Assembly: GCA_019096065.1 (NCBI GenBank)
Contig: JAGUCH010000005.1
Coordinates: 1,302,001-1,366,000 of the forward strand
DNA: 64,000 nt
Direction of reading: 5' to 3'
Origin: Paracyclopina nana
Taxonomy: Eukaryota; Arthropoda; Copepoda; Cyclopoida; Cyclopettidae
Translations under genes and position numbers: made by a program
Shown: piece by piece, positions 11,101 through 23,128 of the stretch
How positions within the stretch are numbered: the stretch's first letter is position 1
Layout of the letters: the number at the start of each line of letters is the position of its first letter
The notes under the pieces: generated by a model
Databases searched by the model: none
Told to the model about the DNA's origin: nothing
What the model saw: the letters and a program-made list of their open reading frames with translations, nothing else

Positions 11101-14100
11101 ACTTACTTTACAGAGCCATAAATCAGACAAGTTGTGAATCACGTGGATGCTGCTTTCAACCTCTTAACCTGCTCTACACCGGGGCCCCTTTATGCCACAG
11201 AAAGATCCCATCTACTCACACAATGAGAATTTTGAGCTCCAATGCCACCAGCGCAACTTTGGCTTATTCTCAGCCGGAAAATCTGGCGGACTGGCCCAAA
11301 ACAACAACAAAGTCTCAGCAGCAGCTGTTTCACTACAAACTGAGACAAGTGCAGCCTGGACAGCTCTCATTCTACCTTTACCAAGTTTGTGGCTGCTATT
11401 CTTCCTCTCTGTGCTTAAATCTAAGCTCAGCTAAATTTCTTTAGGATGGGAAGGATGTCAGTGAGGCTGATCTGGGTGAAGATACTCAATTTGAAGGCAT
11501 TTCAGTGGAGCCTTCAAGGCCAGACCAAAGGTTGTCCTTAAGAGTGAGGAGAAATGACTCAACCAGCCCACTCTTGGACCTCTCCTATGGATCAGTCATA
11601 GTGTCTGACTCCTACTCTGAACTAAGCCTGGTTTTGCCCACAGACATTGCCATTGGTCAAGGAGTGGGAGGTCTCAGTTTTGCTCAGTCTTCTCAGGTTG
11701 CCTTTTTCAACAAGTAAACAGAGCAGCTTCTTCTTGCATTTCTTTCTTTTTCATTGTGTTTATGTTAGGACTCTGTTGTACAACTCAGACATTGAGGGGA
11801 GACACCATTCTCATCCCATTTTCATGGGGATGGATGCTGGCCACCATTTCTATGGCATTTTCCTAGAGACTTCAGGGGCTCCAGTGGAGATTGAAGTGAT
11901 GCCTGGGTGAGCAGCAGTAAAAAAGGGGATTCATTCTTATTTGTTGGCCACTGATTAATCTTGAGTAATCTGGGGTTTCAAGATCTCTCTCTAGTCATTA
12001 ATTTGCCAATCTGGACAAAAACCCTGCCAGATCCTTATATTGGCAGGAATCTATTTCTAACTTCACTTTGCAGCCTGGATGGAGGATACAAGAGGCCTCT
12101 AATTGTATACAGAGTTTTGTCTGACTTTTTGCTCATTCATTTATTCACTGGGCCTCAGCCCAAAGATGTGATGAGACAGCTGAACAATTATCTAGGCAGG
12201 AAAAGCCCGGAAACAAGGCTGGCCTTTGGGTACAACCTGTGCAGAAAAGTGGGAGAGAAATTTGACTCTGACAGATTGACAAAGGACCTCAAGTCCATGA
12301 AGGATGCGAAAATTCCTTACGATGGAGATTGCATCAGTCAAAGCCTCATGTCAAGTGCCTTTCAAACGAGCAGCAAGTTGCTTGCCAATTTTGCAGCTGA
12401 CTACCAAAAGTTGAGCTCCAATGGCAAAAAGTTCATGCTTGCCCAGCCACCCCACACGGACGTCAATTTGAGTGAAGCTAGCACAGCCTCTTTCCTCAAG
12501 GATCAGTTCAACGACAGCCTCAACTTTGAGGCTGAATTCGAGGTAATTCACCTTGGTTTTTTGGCCGATTAGGCTCTCTTTTGTGACCTCTGAAAAAATC
12601 CTGGATGTTTCCCCTTCATTCTGCCAGGATTCCTGGAATACCTGAATTTCCACTACTGCCAACAAAGGAGTGTACTAAATTGAAGTTGTGCAAGCTCTGC
12701 TAGCTGCGCCAGAACATATCTTAGCAAAGTTTCACCACGTGGAAATAATGACATGCACACAAGCATTAATTAGTCGAATTTTCCACCCTGCTAGAACGGA
12801 ATACGTGTTCACATGCCAGACTTTGAGGCTGAAAACACGACAATCTGGTGGTCTCAGCAAATGAGCACTTTGTTCCAAGACGTTCTGAAGCAGCAGCCAG
12901 ACGGGTTAATTCTGGTGCACAATCAGCCCAAATTAGCGAATGGCTCATATTTGTGCTCTGTCGCTGAAGAGGAAATGAGCTTTGTACCTGGTGGCTCAGT
13001 GGTGCCCATGATTTTAGGCAACCAAACAATCTGCCCTTTGGCAAGGCATCACAATGGTCGTGCACACTTTAAAATGCACAACAATTACGGCTTCGGCCAT
13101 GCCCGAGCCACCAATTTCTCCACTGCTGTGTTTTCGCACTCTTCCAGCCCAGCCAAATCCGATTCTAATGTGGGAGTGATTGCAGGGTGAGTGTAATTGA
13201 TGACAATGCTTTGCCTCATTGAACATCTTCCTCCTTTTGCAATTTCATAACTTTTGCAAGATTTCCCGGATTGTGCAGTTTGCAAAGCCCATTTTAACTT
13301 GTTTGACAATTCAGGCAGAAAAATGGAGAGACTTATGCTAGGAAATGCAGGAGCTTGGCAATCCGACCAAATTGAATTTTCAAGCTCCAATCCTTTTTTA
13401 AATATTGTTTTGAAAACGGCAAACTTGTTGCGCAACATTACTTCTGAATGGCAACGCAACCTCATTATTTAATATATTATTTTAATTGTCATCTTGCTTT
13501 AATCATTAACATTGAAGAGACACGGTAAATTCTTTTAAAACCAAACATAAGTCCCTTAATTTTTGGCTAATTTTTTTCTTCAATTGAAGAAAAAAATTAT
13601 CAATTGAAGAAAAGAATTAGTCATAACTAAAATATTTTTTGAATTTTCCTCAATAAGGGTGAAAGGACTTGCTTATCCTTCTAATTAACACCTATAAGCA
13701 TCTACATCTGTATAAAAAAAACTAGCATAAATCTCAACATTAAGTAAGCTTACTAGCCACGCAACATTAAAAAAACCAAGAAGCAACCTCAAACAAAACA
13801 ATCATCGCGCAACTTAAGTAAGAGCAACTAAAACAAAACAGCTTTTAGAAGAAGAATAGCTTTCCCTTGTAAAGATGTTGTGTGTATTTTTCTTGTTATA
13901 GGAACTATTCAACCGAATGGTCCGAGCTGAAGCGGAGCCTCAAAGATGTCCTAGAACTTAGTGTTGCGGGAGTGTCCCTCGTTTCGCTGTCCGGATGTGG
14001 AAGTTTTGCGAGCCAAAATGAGACCAAATTCCTGGAGGAACTTTGCACAAGATGGTACCAATTGGCGGCCTTCATGCCAGCCTTTTACTCTTTCTACGAA

Positions 14101-15384
14101 GATGACCAAGTCTCAAGGCTGCCATTCTCGTGAGTTTTCATTCTTTCCATCATCATCTCTGTTAATCTACGACTTTTTGCGGCTCAGATTTGGCGACTCT
14201 TCATCGAGGTACATTCGCTATGCCATAGAGAGGAGGATCAAGCTGATGCCCTACATTATGACCCAAATGAAGTTAGCCAACACCAATGATGGAGTTCCAC
14301 TAATCAGGTGCCAAAAAAGTTGGGATCCTCTTCTTCTTTAGCAGCTACTAAATCTATTTAGTTTCCTTTCATTTTTTCTTCCCAGCCTTCCTTTTCTATT
14401 TCTCCTCCTTCTGCAGCTCCCAATAAAGATCAAAAGATGATGCCCCTTTTTTTGGAAGGAGCTTTAGTGCACAAGCTTTTCTCGATGAAAATATTGAAAA
14501 GAGGAGAAAAAGGAGTGCTTAGCCGCCTAAGCCACCCGTTTTTCCCATTTGTTTTGATTACCACCACGTGGTTTTGTTTTTGTTTACATACTCCACACAG
14601 TATAAACTTTATGAACTGCTTACAGGCCAATGGTGTTTGAGTTTCCTGAGGAGAGCAGTGTGAGGTCTCAACCATGGCTTCAATGGCAGCAATTCATGTT
14701 CGGCAGTTCCATCCTGGTGTCGCCCATTTTGGAGCCTGCAGCCACGTCTGTGGACGTCTATTTCCCCTGGGGATCGTGGTACGAGCTCTGGTCCGGCATC
14801 AATTACAGTGGAGCCGCGAGATGGCAGAAAATGGAAGCTTTGCTCTATCAAATCCCCTCCTACATTAGGGGAGGCTCCATAGTGCCAACTTTGGTATTTA
14901 TGCACTCTACTTTTTTCCAAGCAGCTCTATTTTGCAATATTTTCCTCTCCAGGCTTTCAATGCAGACGCTGGAGCTCTGAGTGTAGAAGAGAGCTATGCA
15001 ATGTTTGACTTGGCCATTTTGGTAGCTTTGGAGTGCAACTTTTTAGATCCTCGTAACAGAAAAGGGCCGAATTGTCGTGCTTCTGGACATTTGTTTGAAG
15101 AAGACACTGGCAATCTGGTGTCCTTAGGGGCATCCATGAATGAGACACAGGGAACCTTTTCTATTGGCACATTGGAAGAGAATTGCGCGAGTAAGGGAGG
15201 ACTTATTGACACACTGGTCGTTTATGGCTCGATAAAACCCTCCAAAATTGTCATAGCAGGAAATAATGGCAACCATGCGAATTTCACCTTTGATGATGAC
15301 TCACAGAGATTGGTTGTCAACCAAATCGGCCTCGACTTTTGTGCTCAAACCTCGCCTTTACTTTTGATTGAGTGGTTTAAGTAG
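5120..15384 (+). CDS. GH31 glycosidase-like type II membrane protein, probable pseudoenzyme
   Basis: Eleven exons by splice sites and phase: 5120-5249, 10604-10808, 11132-11384, 11445-11713, 11769-11906, 12074-12542, 12795-13186, 13902-14129, 14188-14307, 14626-14893, 14953-15384; 967 residues, close to human acid alpha-glucosidase (952). Order: basic cytoplasmic tail (GKRRRKRDELRE), membrane helix about 59-77, trefoil domain about 94-132 (CESRGCCFQP), N-terminal beta domain, GH31 barrel, C-terminal beta domains (GGSIVP). Family members hydrolyse alpha-glucosides. Here the nucleophile motif WIDMNEP reads LILVHNQP (Asp to Val529) and the acid/base motif GDVWSSW reads GNYSTEW (Asp to Asn620). 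The substrate motif WNDLD is CISQS, the SRSTF arginine is His, and VGADVCG is VSLSGCG. The fold looks kept while the active site is lost, so a binding or regulatory role is inferred. Exon 1 joins exon 2 by matching phase 1 across a 5.4-kb intron; this is the least certain junction, and translation from Met57 is the alternative. Confidence 0.8.
6566..6581 (-). promoter_or_regulatory. CTCF-like site
   Basis: Reverse complement contains CTAGATGGCGCTG, which fits the insect CTCF core AGATGGCGC. Lies in the first intron of the GH31 gene. Motif match only. Confidence 0.35.
7113..7280. mobile_element. Palindromic MITE with 3-bp duplication
   Basis: 168 bp. The outer 55-60 bp of each arm are almost perfect reverse complements, beginning GGCTTAGTCTTTCGCAAG. 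Nested ATTTAAAT palindromes recur in both arms. AGT flanks both ends, consistent with a target duplication. No coding capacity. Confidence 0.75.
8447..8700. repeat. 16-bp minisatellite, array A
   Basis: Tandem copies of CTGAAACTCAACTGAG with a few variant units at the left edge. The sequence before it (from about 8356) looks like decayed units of the same array. Lies in the first GH31 intron. Confidence 0.85.
8706..9067. repeat. 16-bp minisatellite, array B
   Basis: Tandem copies of GCAGAACTGAGTCAGA with many point variants. It directly follows array A and shares its 16-bp period and the ACTGAG core, so the two probably come from one ancestral unit. Confidence 0.85.
10033..10092. repeat. Inverted repeat AAAACATGCATGGA
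   Basis: A perfect 14-bp inverted repeat with a 32-bp spacer at the end of the first GH31 intron. Function unknown. Confidence 0.6.
13568..13599. repeat. Perfect 32-bp palindrome in GH31 intron 7
   Basis: TAA, T7, CTTCAATTGAAG, A7, TTA with no spacer. It lies inside the 715-bp intron that splits the acid/base motif of the GH31 gene. A partial repeat follows directly. Confidence 0.7.
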
Positions 15385-15466
15385 GAGAAAGGTTGCGTGA
15401 TAATTAATTATGTATGTTGCGCTATGTACCGAAATACATATTAACTAAATTCTAGCAGAACCAATT

Positions 15467-15472
15467 AATAAA
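15467..15472 (+). terminator. Polyadenylation signal of GH31 gene
   Basis: AATAAA 83 bp after the GH31 stop codon, the first such signal downstream. Confidence 0.6.
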
Positions 15473-18400
15473 TTATCATTATAGAGTAGCTCTGATTTAA
15501 GCTGATAAATTGATGAATAGAATAATAAAAGAAAGTAGCAATTTAGTAAAATATCAACATGTTTATTAAATTCCAGTTATCATTGCTAACAATCGGATCT
15601 AATTTCACCTAGAATATTGGTAAATTCAACAATGTTTATTATTGAAAAGATTATATGATTTCTGTTTGCGCAACTCTTCAATTTACTGATTTCAGTTTGC
15701 TGATTTCAGCACCTCTCTTGTCTCATTTTGTCACCTTTTAGAGGGCTTCCGGTTGAACTATTTGTCCTGAACAAATACTGCCAAAAGAACGACGACGTCA
15801 ATCAACCCAGGAGACTTTTTGGAATGCCAGAAGACCACATTTTTGAAAAGAAAACTGGTTTTTCCGAATTCGTACTCTTTTGTTCTATAACTTCTGCCAG
15901 ACATCTCACGCGGTATAATTAAAAATATTTTGGTTACTTCAGCTTATCTCTTGGCTAGGCCTCATAATAAAATGCTACACTGAAACTTTTCTCACCTCTA
16001 ATGTCGAGAAGAAAATGCTTCTCCATCAAGTTTTTTTGGCATGTGAACATGAAACTCCAAATTGGTCACGGGCTTTTAAATTCCAATTTAAAAAGGGGGG
16101 CCCCACCTGCATGATTGCGAAAAAGATAAGGGGGTTCATCTCATTATCGAGATGCTCTGACCTTTTTTTCCCAGCAGTGGCTTTTTATGCCATCCTTCCT
16201 TGGTGGTGGTGGCTCCATTATAGGTTTTTCCATTTGGGTGGTCCTCAGAGTCCTTCAAAGTGCAGCTAGGGTTGACCAAAGCGTCTGTTGTACAAGTCCA
16301 GGACCCTAATTATGGGTAATGAAAATAAGCCTGCTCAACTTCCCACGACTTCAATTTTTGCCAGGAATGAAGCCATTTTTCACTCACTACTAACTTTCAA
16401 AGCTCGTTTTCTACTTTTGGAAGCCGAAATGCCAATCAAGCAAAGTTAGGGCACTTTTACTGCTCAGATAATAGCATAGTAGTAGTTGTAACTGAGTTAT
16501 AAAAAACTGCACCCATTCACCTGATTTATGAAGGGTAATCAAAAATTGTACTATTTTTGGGGGGTAGCTTCAAACTAGCCTTTGTTTTCGCCAATTAGGC
16601 CATCAACCCGGGGGGATTAAAAAAGAAACACACACTGGAAAATTCTGGGGAAAAACCCCATTTTGGAATTTCATTCAATTTTTGTGGCAACACAAAAGAA
16701 TCATCAGTGAGCATGACTTTTGAAAATTCACTTACCACAGTGCTCTGAAAGATCTTATCGGAAAAAGTAGAAGTCTTTGACTTCCCATCATCATCATCCA
16801 AGTTCCATTCTTTTAAAAGAATGACATATACGCGTGTATACACGCAACAAAGCCTTAGGAATTTCTTGTCTTCATTACATTGTTTGCTATGTTGTCTGGC
16901 TGCTCCATCTGTGTCTGGAGTGGAAAATGTCGTTTTCACTTCATAATCATTAGTAATAATTCGAATTTGAAGAAGTTTTTTGAAATCGCCGCTACTCACT
17001 TGAGTGGCGCTGCGATCGCAGTAAATGAATGTGAAGCAAACCCTATAATTTTTGCTGCTAAATTCTGCAAGTCTTGTAGGCAATTTGTTTTTGAACCGCA
17101 GAAACATGTTTGTGCTGCACAGCTTTGTATATGCAGCAATTAAGCTAGAATTTCCAGTATACTGAGTTGATTGCACTTAGGTTAAGCAAAACTGCACAAT
17201 TATGCGAGCTCACCGAGTCAATGATGTTGAGCTATGTTGGCCTAGATTTGCACAAGCATCATTGCTTTGCTTGTTGTTGTTGTTGTGGGGAAGACCGAGC
17301 CTAATTCACGAACCCGATCCATCAATTGATTTAAGGGAGCTCTGCATGAATTCGGCTTGACTTTAAAGGTCGATCTTTCACTGCTCTCAATGATCTCAGT
17401 AAATCTCTCACTCACCAGTTAGCCAGATAAAAATGATCATTAAGATAATTGTTCCAAACAAACATTGTACACGACTCACTTAGATTTGTAGAGACAATTT
17501 TGAGATTTCCCCTTTTCTTCCAAAAATGAAGCCATTACCCGAGATTTATTGTATCTAAATAGATAGTGGATTTTCCAGGCAGGTTGATATTTATCAATGA
17601 TAGCATACAACTTTTAAAGTTGAATTTCATGTCGAGTGTCCAAAATATATCTTTGAGCAATTTATTATTTACGTTCTAAAAGGGGCTAACGTATTCAGTG
17701 AAGCTTCAAACTTTTTATCATACAAAAGGAGCAGGGAAAAAATAGCACATTGTATCCATTTACTTGTGGGTCACCTTGACGTCGTTCTAATTAGCATTTC
17801 ACATGTTTTAACGAGAACGAAAAAAGTGGCCAATTTTTTATTGAGTGCTCACTAGATTCTAATCTTGTCAGGCATCTGTCTATTAAAAATTGAGTGGCAG
17901 AAGCCAAGATACACGTTGCTATAATAAAAAAGTATTTACTTTTCTCACCAAATATCATCAGTGGGCTGAAAATGGAAAATGCTTCTTCATGACTGCACGA
18001 TGGGAAAATAGGGTCAAAATGAGGGTCTTTAAAAAGTCATGCACACATCATTTCAAGAACAAGTTAATGACAGGAATTGTTGTTGTGAAGAACTTCAACG
18101 CACTTGAAAAAACAAAACGCCATTTGCGAGGCAAACCACAGCTTATTATTTTTCAAGAGAGAAATACTCCATTCCTTGATATGTGGGAATTGAGATTTTT
18201 GCGGGGGCTTCAACAAATAACAATCTGATAAAGCCATCAAAAGTCAATTGAAAAGCAGACACCGCAGCACATTTTTGCACCTGCTTTGGCATCTCCCTTC
18301 TTTATTAGTGAATTCGAGCGGAGCGGATTTTCATGGAGGAGCGGAGGGATCCTCTGTTTTAGTTCTTTATGTGGAATGAATGTAGTTGAGATAAATGCAC

Positions 18401-18951
18401 GAGGATGTCTATTTTTATGACAGACTTATTCTAGTGGTAAAGAGCTCTTGAGGGCAGCAAAAAAGGGAACAAAAGCGAGCCCTCCTCCTCCCATCACTTT
18501 TCATGCAATATTCATGTCATTCAAATTCTGGCAGGGAAAAAAACTGGATTTTCCAAAGTGGATTTTCAACTTTTAATTAGTGCACTACGTACATCAACAA
18601 ATTAGCACATTTTCAGAGAGAAAACAATTTTCTTGGAGCGGGTAGCAAAAACGATCAGAATTGTTGAATTTTTTGCTGAGTTCACTGCGCTCTGAATGTA
18701 AATCAGCTTGGGAGGGTTGAAACTGAATGGGAGCGAGTGAGACTACAGAAGCTCAAATCTGTTTCAATTTGTGCTCTCCTCATCTGTCCATTCCATTGTG
18801 CATTTTATTGTCGCCAACTTTGACGACGACCACCCCTAAAATGTGCTTCTTTTTTTTTTGGCTCCAGCATTTCAAACTAAAGTCGTGACTTTTTTCAGGG
18901 TGGTTTCCAGACCTGCCAATCCATTTATTTTTCCGCTAAAACTCTGCTATT
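15473..18951. other. Intergenic interval
   Basis: No gene supported. One 193-codon minus-strand open frame (16595-17176) has no recognisable domain and no supporting signals. A 14-bp palindrome (GCGTGTATACACGC) lies near 16830. Otherwise AT-rich DNA. Confidence 0.45.
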
Positions 18952-19324
18952 AGGGCGGTCTCATATTCGTCAATTGGGCAAGGTAGGTGGACTCACCTTC
19001 CCACCTACCTAGGGTAGGTAGGTGAGGGTAGGCAGGTGAGGGTAGGCAGGTGGGTAACCTAGTAGCTTAGTGAACCAGTTAGTATGCAGGCAAGTTAAGT
19101 CAATTTGACCCAGAAATCACGAGAGGACATTTTGTGTAGAAGCAGCTTTTTGTTATGCTTAAAAAATTGACTTAACTTGCCTGCACTAACTGGTTCATTA
19201 AGCTACCAGGTTACCCACCTACCCACCTGCCTACCCTCACCTGCCTACCCTCACCTACCTACCCTAGGTAGGTGGGAAGGTGAGTCCACCTACCTTGCCC
19301 AATTGACGAATATGAGACCGCCCT
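18952..19324. mobile_element. Foldback MITE, TCTCATA group, family 2, copy A
   Basis: 373 bp. Ends begin AGGGCGGTCTCATATTCG and the arms, about 160 bp each, are near-perfect reverse complements. Each arm holds tandem GGTAGGCAGGTGAGG-type units. The unique centre is about 50 bp. ATT flanks both ends as a 3-bp duplication. Non-coding. Confidence 0.9.
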
Positions 19325-20759
19325 ATTGTTCTGGATTTTCTTGAGAATTATTCGAAAAATGGTGCACTTGCTCATTGTTAAATTCTTCCACTCGCGTGCA
19401 TTTTGACCCAAAATTCTTGACACCACAGATGAAAATCCGCGAAAAGGTTTGTGAAAGTGAATAATCTTCAGTTTTAATCACTTCTCACTATCCTTAATAG
19501 GAATTATGCACAGTGGGCGGAATTCCTCTAAATCAGCACTTTTTCCTTGTGTAAATTAGCTATTTTGACATTTCCTTGTTCCCTCAGTTTTGCTCACTTT
19601 TGCGGCATTTTGGGGCTCAGTCCGCCCATTAATTTATTCAATTACTCAAATATATAGCGTCCTTTAGAGCACAGTGGGCGTATTTAGACCTAAAAATGCG
19701 CACAAACTGAAAAGGAATTCTTAAAATTGTAGAAATTTTCTTCGTTCAACTTGGTCTGGGATATTTATGAATTTTGCAAATGCGGGCCAAAGTGGCAACA
19801 TAATCCACCGTGCATTGGCATAATTCTTGCTAATTGATGACTCAAACTCATAATTAGAATGTAGCAATAAATTGTGCAAAATGTCTCGTATTTAACGCAA
19901 GATTTATTAAGACTTTGAAATTATTGTACTCTATGAAAAGGTCGGTTTTCAGTGTGAGATCAATCAAGGCAAAAACCGTTCTTCGTCTCATTCTTGTGTT
20001 TCTTGAATTTTGAAACACAAAAGGTAAAAGGAATCCTTTTAAAACACCGCTCGTTTTTGATCAACTTCCATTTAAAGGAGGTTCGAGTCAATTCGTTTCA
20101 GATTGTGCACTTTTTGATGACCACAGATTAATTATTTCCAGTTCTCCGCTACACTTTTATTATCATCATTTAGCAGCAAGAAGGGCTTAAAAATCTGATT
20201 TTCACTCAGGTTTCCTTTAAAGATAAGGAAAATCACATAGTATGATATTTAGAAAAGCAATGAACTTGACTTGTTAAAGCAAATAATAGAGCTTATCTTT
20301 CGAGTCGTGAAGCTTACAAGGAGATTGCAATCTTCAAGTGTATTATTCAAAGGCTTTGATGAACTTGAGAGTGCCAATGACTCGGCACATTTTCAAATAT
20401 TTAACTTTTGACAGCAAATCTCACGGCAAAACAAAAAGTCATGCTTACCTCTACATTAAAACATTTCACTGCGTAAATTCCATTTCATTTGCATTTTTGA
20501 CCATTTTTGGAAGATGAAAAAAACTGTGTATTTATGAGGTCATAGCACCCACAGTGGAATATATACCTCTGAGTTTCGCCACCATCATCATGATGAGTGC
20601 AACAAAACCACAAACTAATTTTTGTTTGTGCAGCTTTGCAGCAGCAGCTTAGCACATTCCAAAATTATCTCTAAACAAATTGAGTCGACTTTTATGGAGG
20701 AATATTTTCTTCCCAAAATGGAATTTTATATTCCCGCAGCCCCAAAAATCTGAAAACAT
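19325..20759. other. Interval between MITE and the orphan gene 3' end
   Basis: AT-rich, no open frame of note and no repeat that I recognise. Confidence 0.4.
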
Positions 20760-22504
20760 CTAATTTGGGCTATCAGGAGGAGCAATATCTTCCAAATCAG
20801 AGCCTTCATGATCAAGTAGTGAGTCTTCATCATACTGTCTTGGTTTTGACCTGAGACAGCTTTTCCTCCGTCTTCTTTTCTCTGGTGGACATTTGTCTTC
20901 TTCAATTGATGCATTGGCGAGCTCACTGCTGCCAGAAGGTAGCCAAACAGACATAACTTGGTGCATGTCTTGAATGCACCCACTGTGCATTCTAAACTGT
21001 TTCTCAGCCTACCAAACATTGTTGAAAAATGAGGTTATATGAGTAGTAAAAAATTGTACTTACATCTGGAATGGATGGAATGGGGTCAAAATGAATGTCA
21101 GTGAGGTCTTTGTCAGCTATGGAGGCCACAACACAGATAAATTCAGACATCTCCTTGATTGTCTTGATGGGTGTACCCACATTCAATCTCATTGGCTTGA
21201 ACACTTTATCAAGGTCTGGAAAGCACCTTGAGATCTTGCCTTCCTTGGTACTTTCAATTTTTTTCTTAATGGTATTCAATTTGCTTGCCCAAGTCACATA
21301 AGAGTTGAAAGTCTCAATGTTGCAGTCCCCAGCCACATGCTAAAATGGATTATGGGAATTAATTCCTCCATTTGGATGTAATTTTTTTAATGCTCACCAA
21401 GTTGCTCTGGTAGAAACGAACATCTTCGTTGTACATGGCTGAAATGGCTTCAGCAGCTGTTGCTGAATTATGCACAGCCACTTCAATAAATCGAGTGCGA
21501 TCTGAAGCAAGCTTGTGAGCTAATTTGATCATCAAATCACTCCAACTCTCATCAAACTTTTTGTTCTCCTTTAGAAACTTTAATTTCATGTAGGGTAAAA
21601 TTTTGCTCTCAAAAAGTCTTGAAATGCTAGATGGAAGTGGCCTTTTACACCACATTTTGAGTATTAGGCCACTAAAATGGATTACATTAGAATATTTCCT
21701 AATATTCTAATTCTAATGACTTACCTTGAGGATTCCCCAATGATCATGTGAGAGAGAGCATTCTGGGTAAACAGCTTTTTCATGGTATTCAGAGCCAATT
21801 TTGAATTGGCTGATTTGGGTGGAATTCCATCCAGAATTGGCTCAAGGATGATCAAGAGCAAATCTTGTATGAAATGGCAGCCCAAAAAGAAGTCAGTGGC
21901 TTCATTGACTTCATCAAATGGCAAAAGCCTGCTCACCACAGATGCTGCTTGACTCAGATTTTCATTGAGGGGTGGCTCACTTCTGCTGTTTTGAGCCTGC
22001 TCAGCAATGACTGAAGTAATCTTGTTGGACACTTTTGAGCTGCATTCCAGCCCTTGCTACAAATAAAGGCAAGTAAATTAGGTGTGAAAAAATAACAAGC
22101 TAGTGAGAGAGGGAGAACATTTTCCAGACCTTTAAACCCCAAAGCTAATTGGTCTCTCATGCTTGAAATCACTTGCTTAAAAAGAATCATAAGTTTACCT
22201 GGGTAGCCTTCAAGTGATGTGCCTGCCTTTCTTCAATCCTCATTAGCATTTCCATTATTCTTGCCATGCCCTCTTTTATTTGGGCCAAGTCTCCACTTAA
22301 TTCATCTCTGGCAGCTTTTCTGCACTCAGCATAGAGCCTTTCATTTATGGCCTCAACTACACCCTTCACAGGCTGGAGGTCAATTATTTCTGCCCCATTT
22401 AAAACACCCTTATTTTCGGCCTGAAATATCATCGTATTATAAGACCTTTATAAATGAACAAAATCCTTTGAAATAGTGCTTACCTCTTCTCCAACTGAAG
22501 CCAT
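20760..22504 (-). CDS. Six-exon gene, 457-residue nuclear-looking protein of unknown family
   Basis: Exons in coding order: 22504-22484, 22420-22199, 22056-21725, 21671-21398, 21339-21064, 21008-20760. All five introns (53-142 bp) have GT/AG borders and join in frame, giving an uninterrupted 457-residue protein that begins MASVGEE and ends APPDSPN. Residues about 40-75 are a likely coiled coil (DELSGDLAQIKEGMARIMEM). The middle is helical with conserved-looking hydrophobic blocks (FFLGCHFIQDLLLIILEPIL). The tail has a basic cluster (KRRRRK), a probable nuclear signal, followed by an acidic stretch. No signal peptide or membrane segment. I do not recognise the family. The body is almost CpG-free while the DNA just upstream is CpG-rich, the pattern of a broadly expressed, body-methylated invertebrate gene. 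A domesticated transposon protein is an alternative, but introns and clean frames favour a working gene. Confidence 0.75.
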
Positions 22505-22559
22505 TTTATTATTAGCTGAATCCTGTTTTGAAAACACTCGAGAAGTAAGAGTTAATATT

Positions 22560-22690
22560 GTTATAATCTCAAACTCTTGAAGTTATGTTTTGTTATTAGA
22601 TTTTCACGCGCGTTGCCTATTGTCAGCTGATGCGTGCGTCGTCACGCCAACGAAGGCGCTCAGCTGCCCCACCGGGCCGGACCGGCCCCA
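22560..22690 (-). promoter_or_regulatory. CpG-rich putative promoter of the orphan gene
   Basis: About a dozen CpGs in 130 bp, in sharp contrast to the CpG-free gene body it precedes. Contains GTCAGCTGATGCG, a motif that recurs at about 25468 and, in part, at 3631. Placed 60-190 bp upstream of the start codon. Confidence 0.5.
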
Positions 22691-23128
22691 CCAGAAATAA
22701 CAGCCCGTTATTTGCAGCTGCTTTTTCGCTCATAAAACAATGATAAATCCCTCATAAATATCATTTCTGCAAAAATTATTAAAGCATGTATACCGAGAAT
22801 AATTTTATTACCACTCTAAATTCTATACATGTTTATATAAAAAACCTGACAAAATGTATTGCGAAAAATTGGGGGAGTCATTAGTTGAGATATAGGCCGT
22901 TTTAACAGGTTGAATACATTTAGAGTAGCTGTGATGCATTTCTTGTCAGAGATAAAACTTTTATGGGATGTTGTGGCATAGCAGCATGTTTTATAGGAAC
23001 CATAAAGAATGCAAAATTGAGAGCTTTCCCTGGTGATTGCCAAATTCAGTTACGAGCCAGCTAGCCGAGTGCAAACCTGATTTTTGCAACAAGAGTTTGG
23101 GATGGTGAGGAGAGCAAGCTGCAAATCT

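Noticed and set aside
16595-17176. 193-codon minus-strand open frame
   Set aside because: No recognisable domain, low-complexity start, no promoter or splice support. Length alone is not enough in a 64-kb window.
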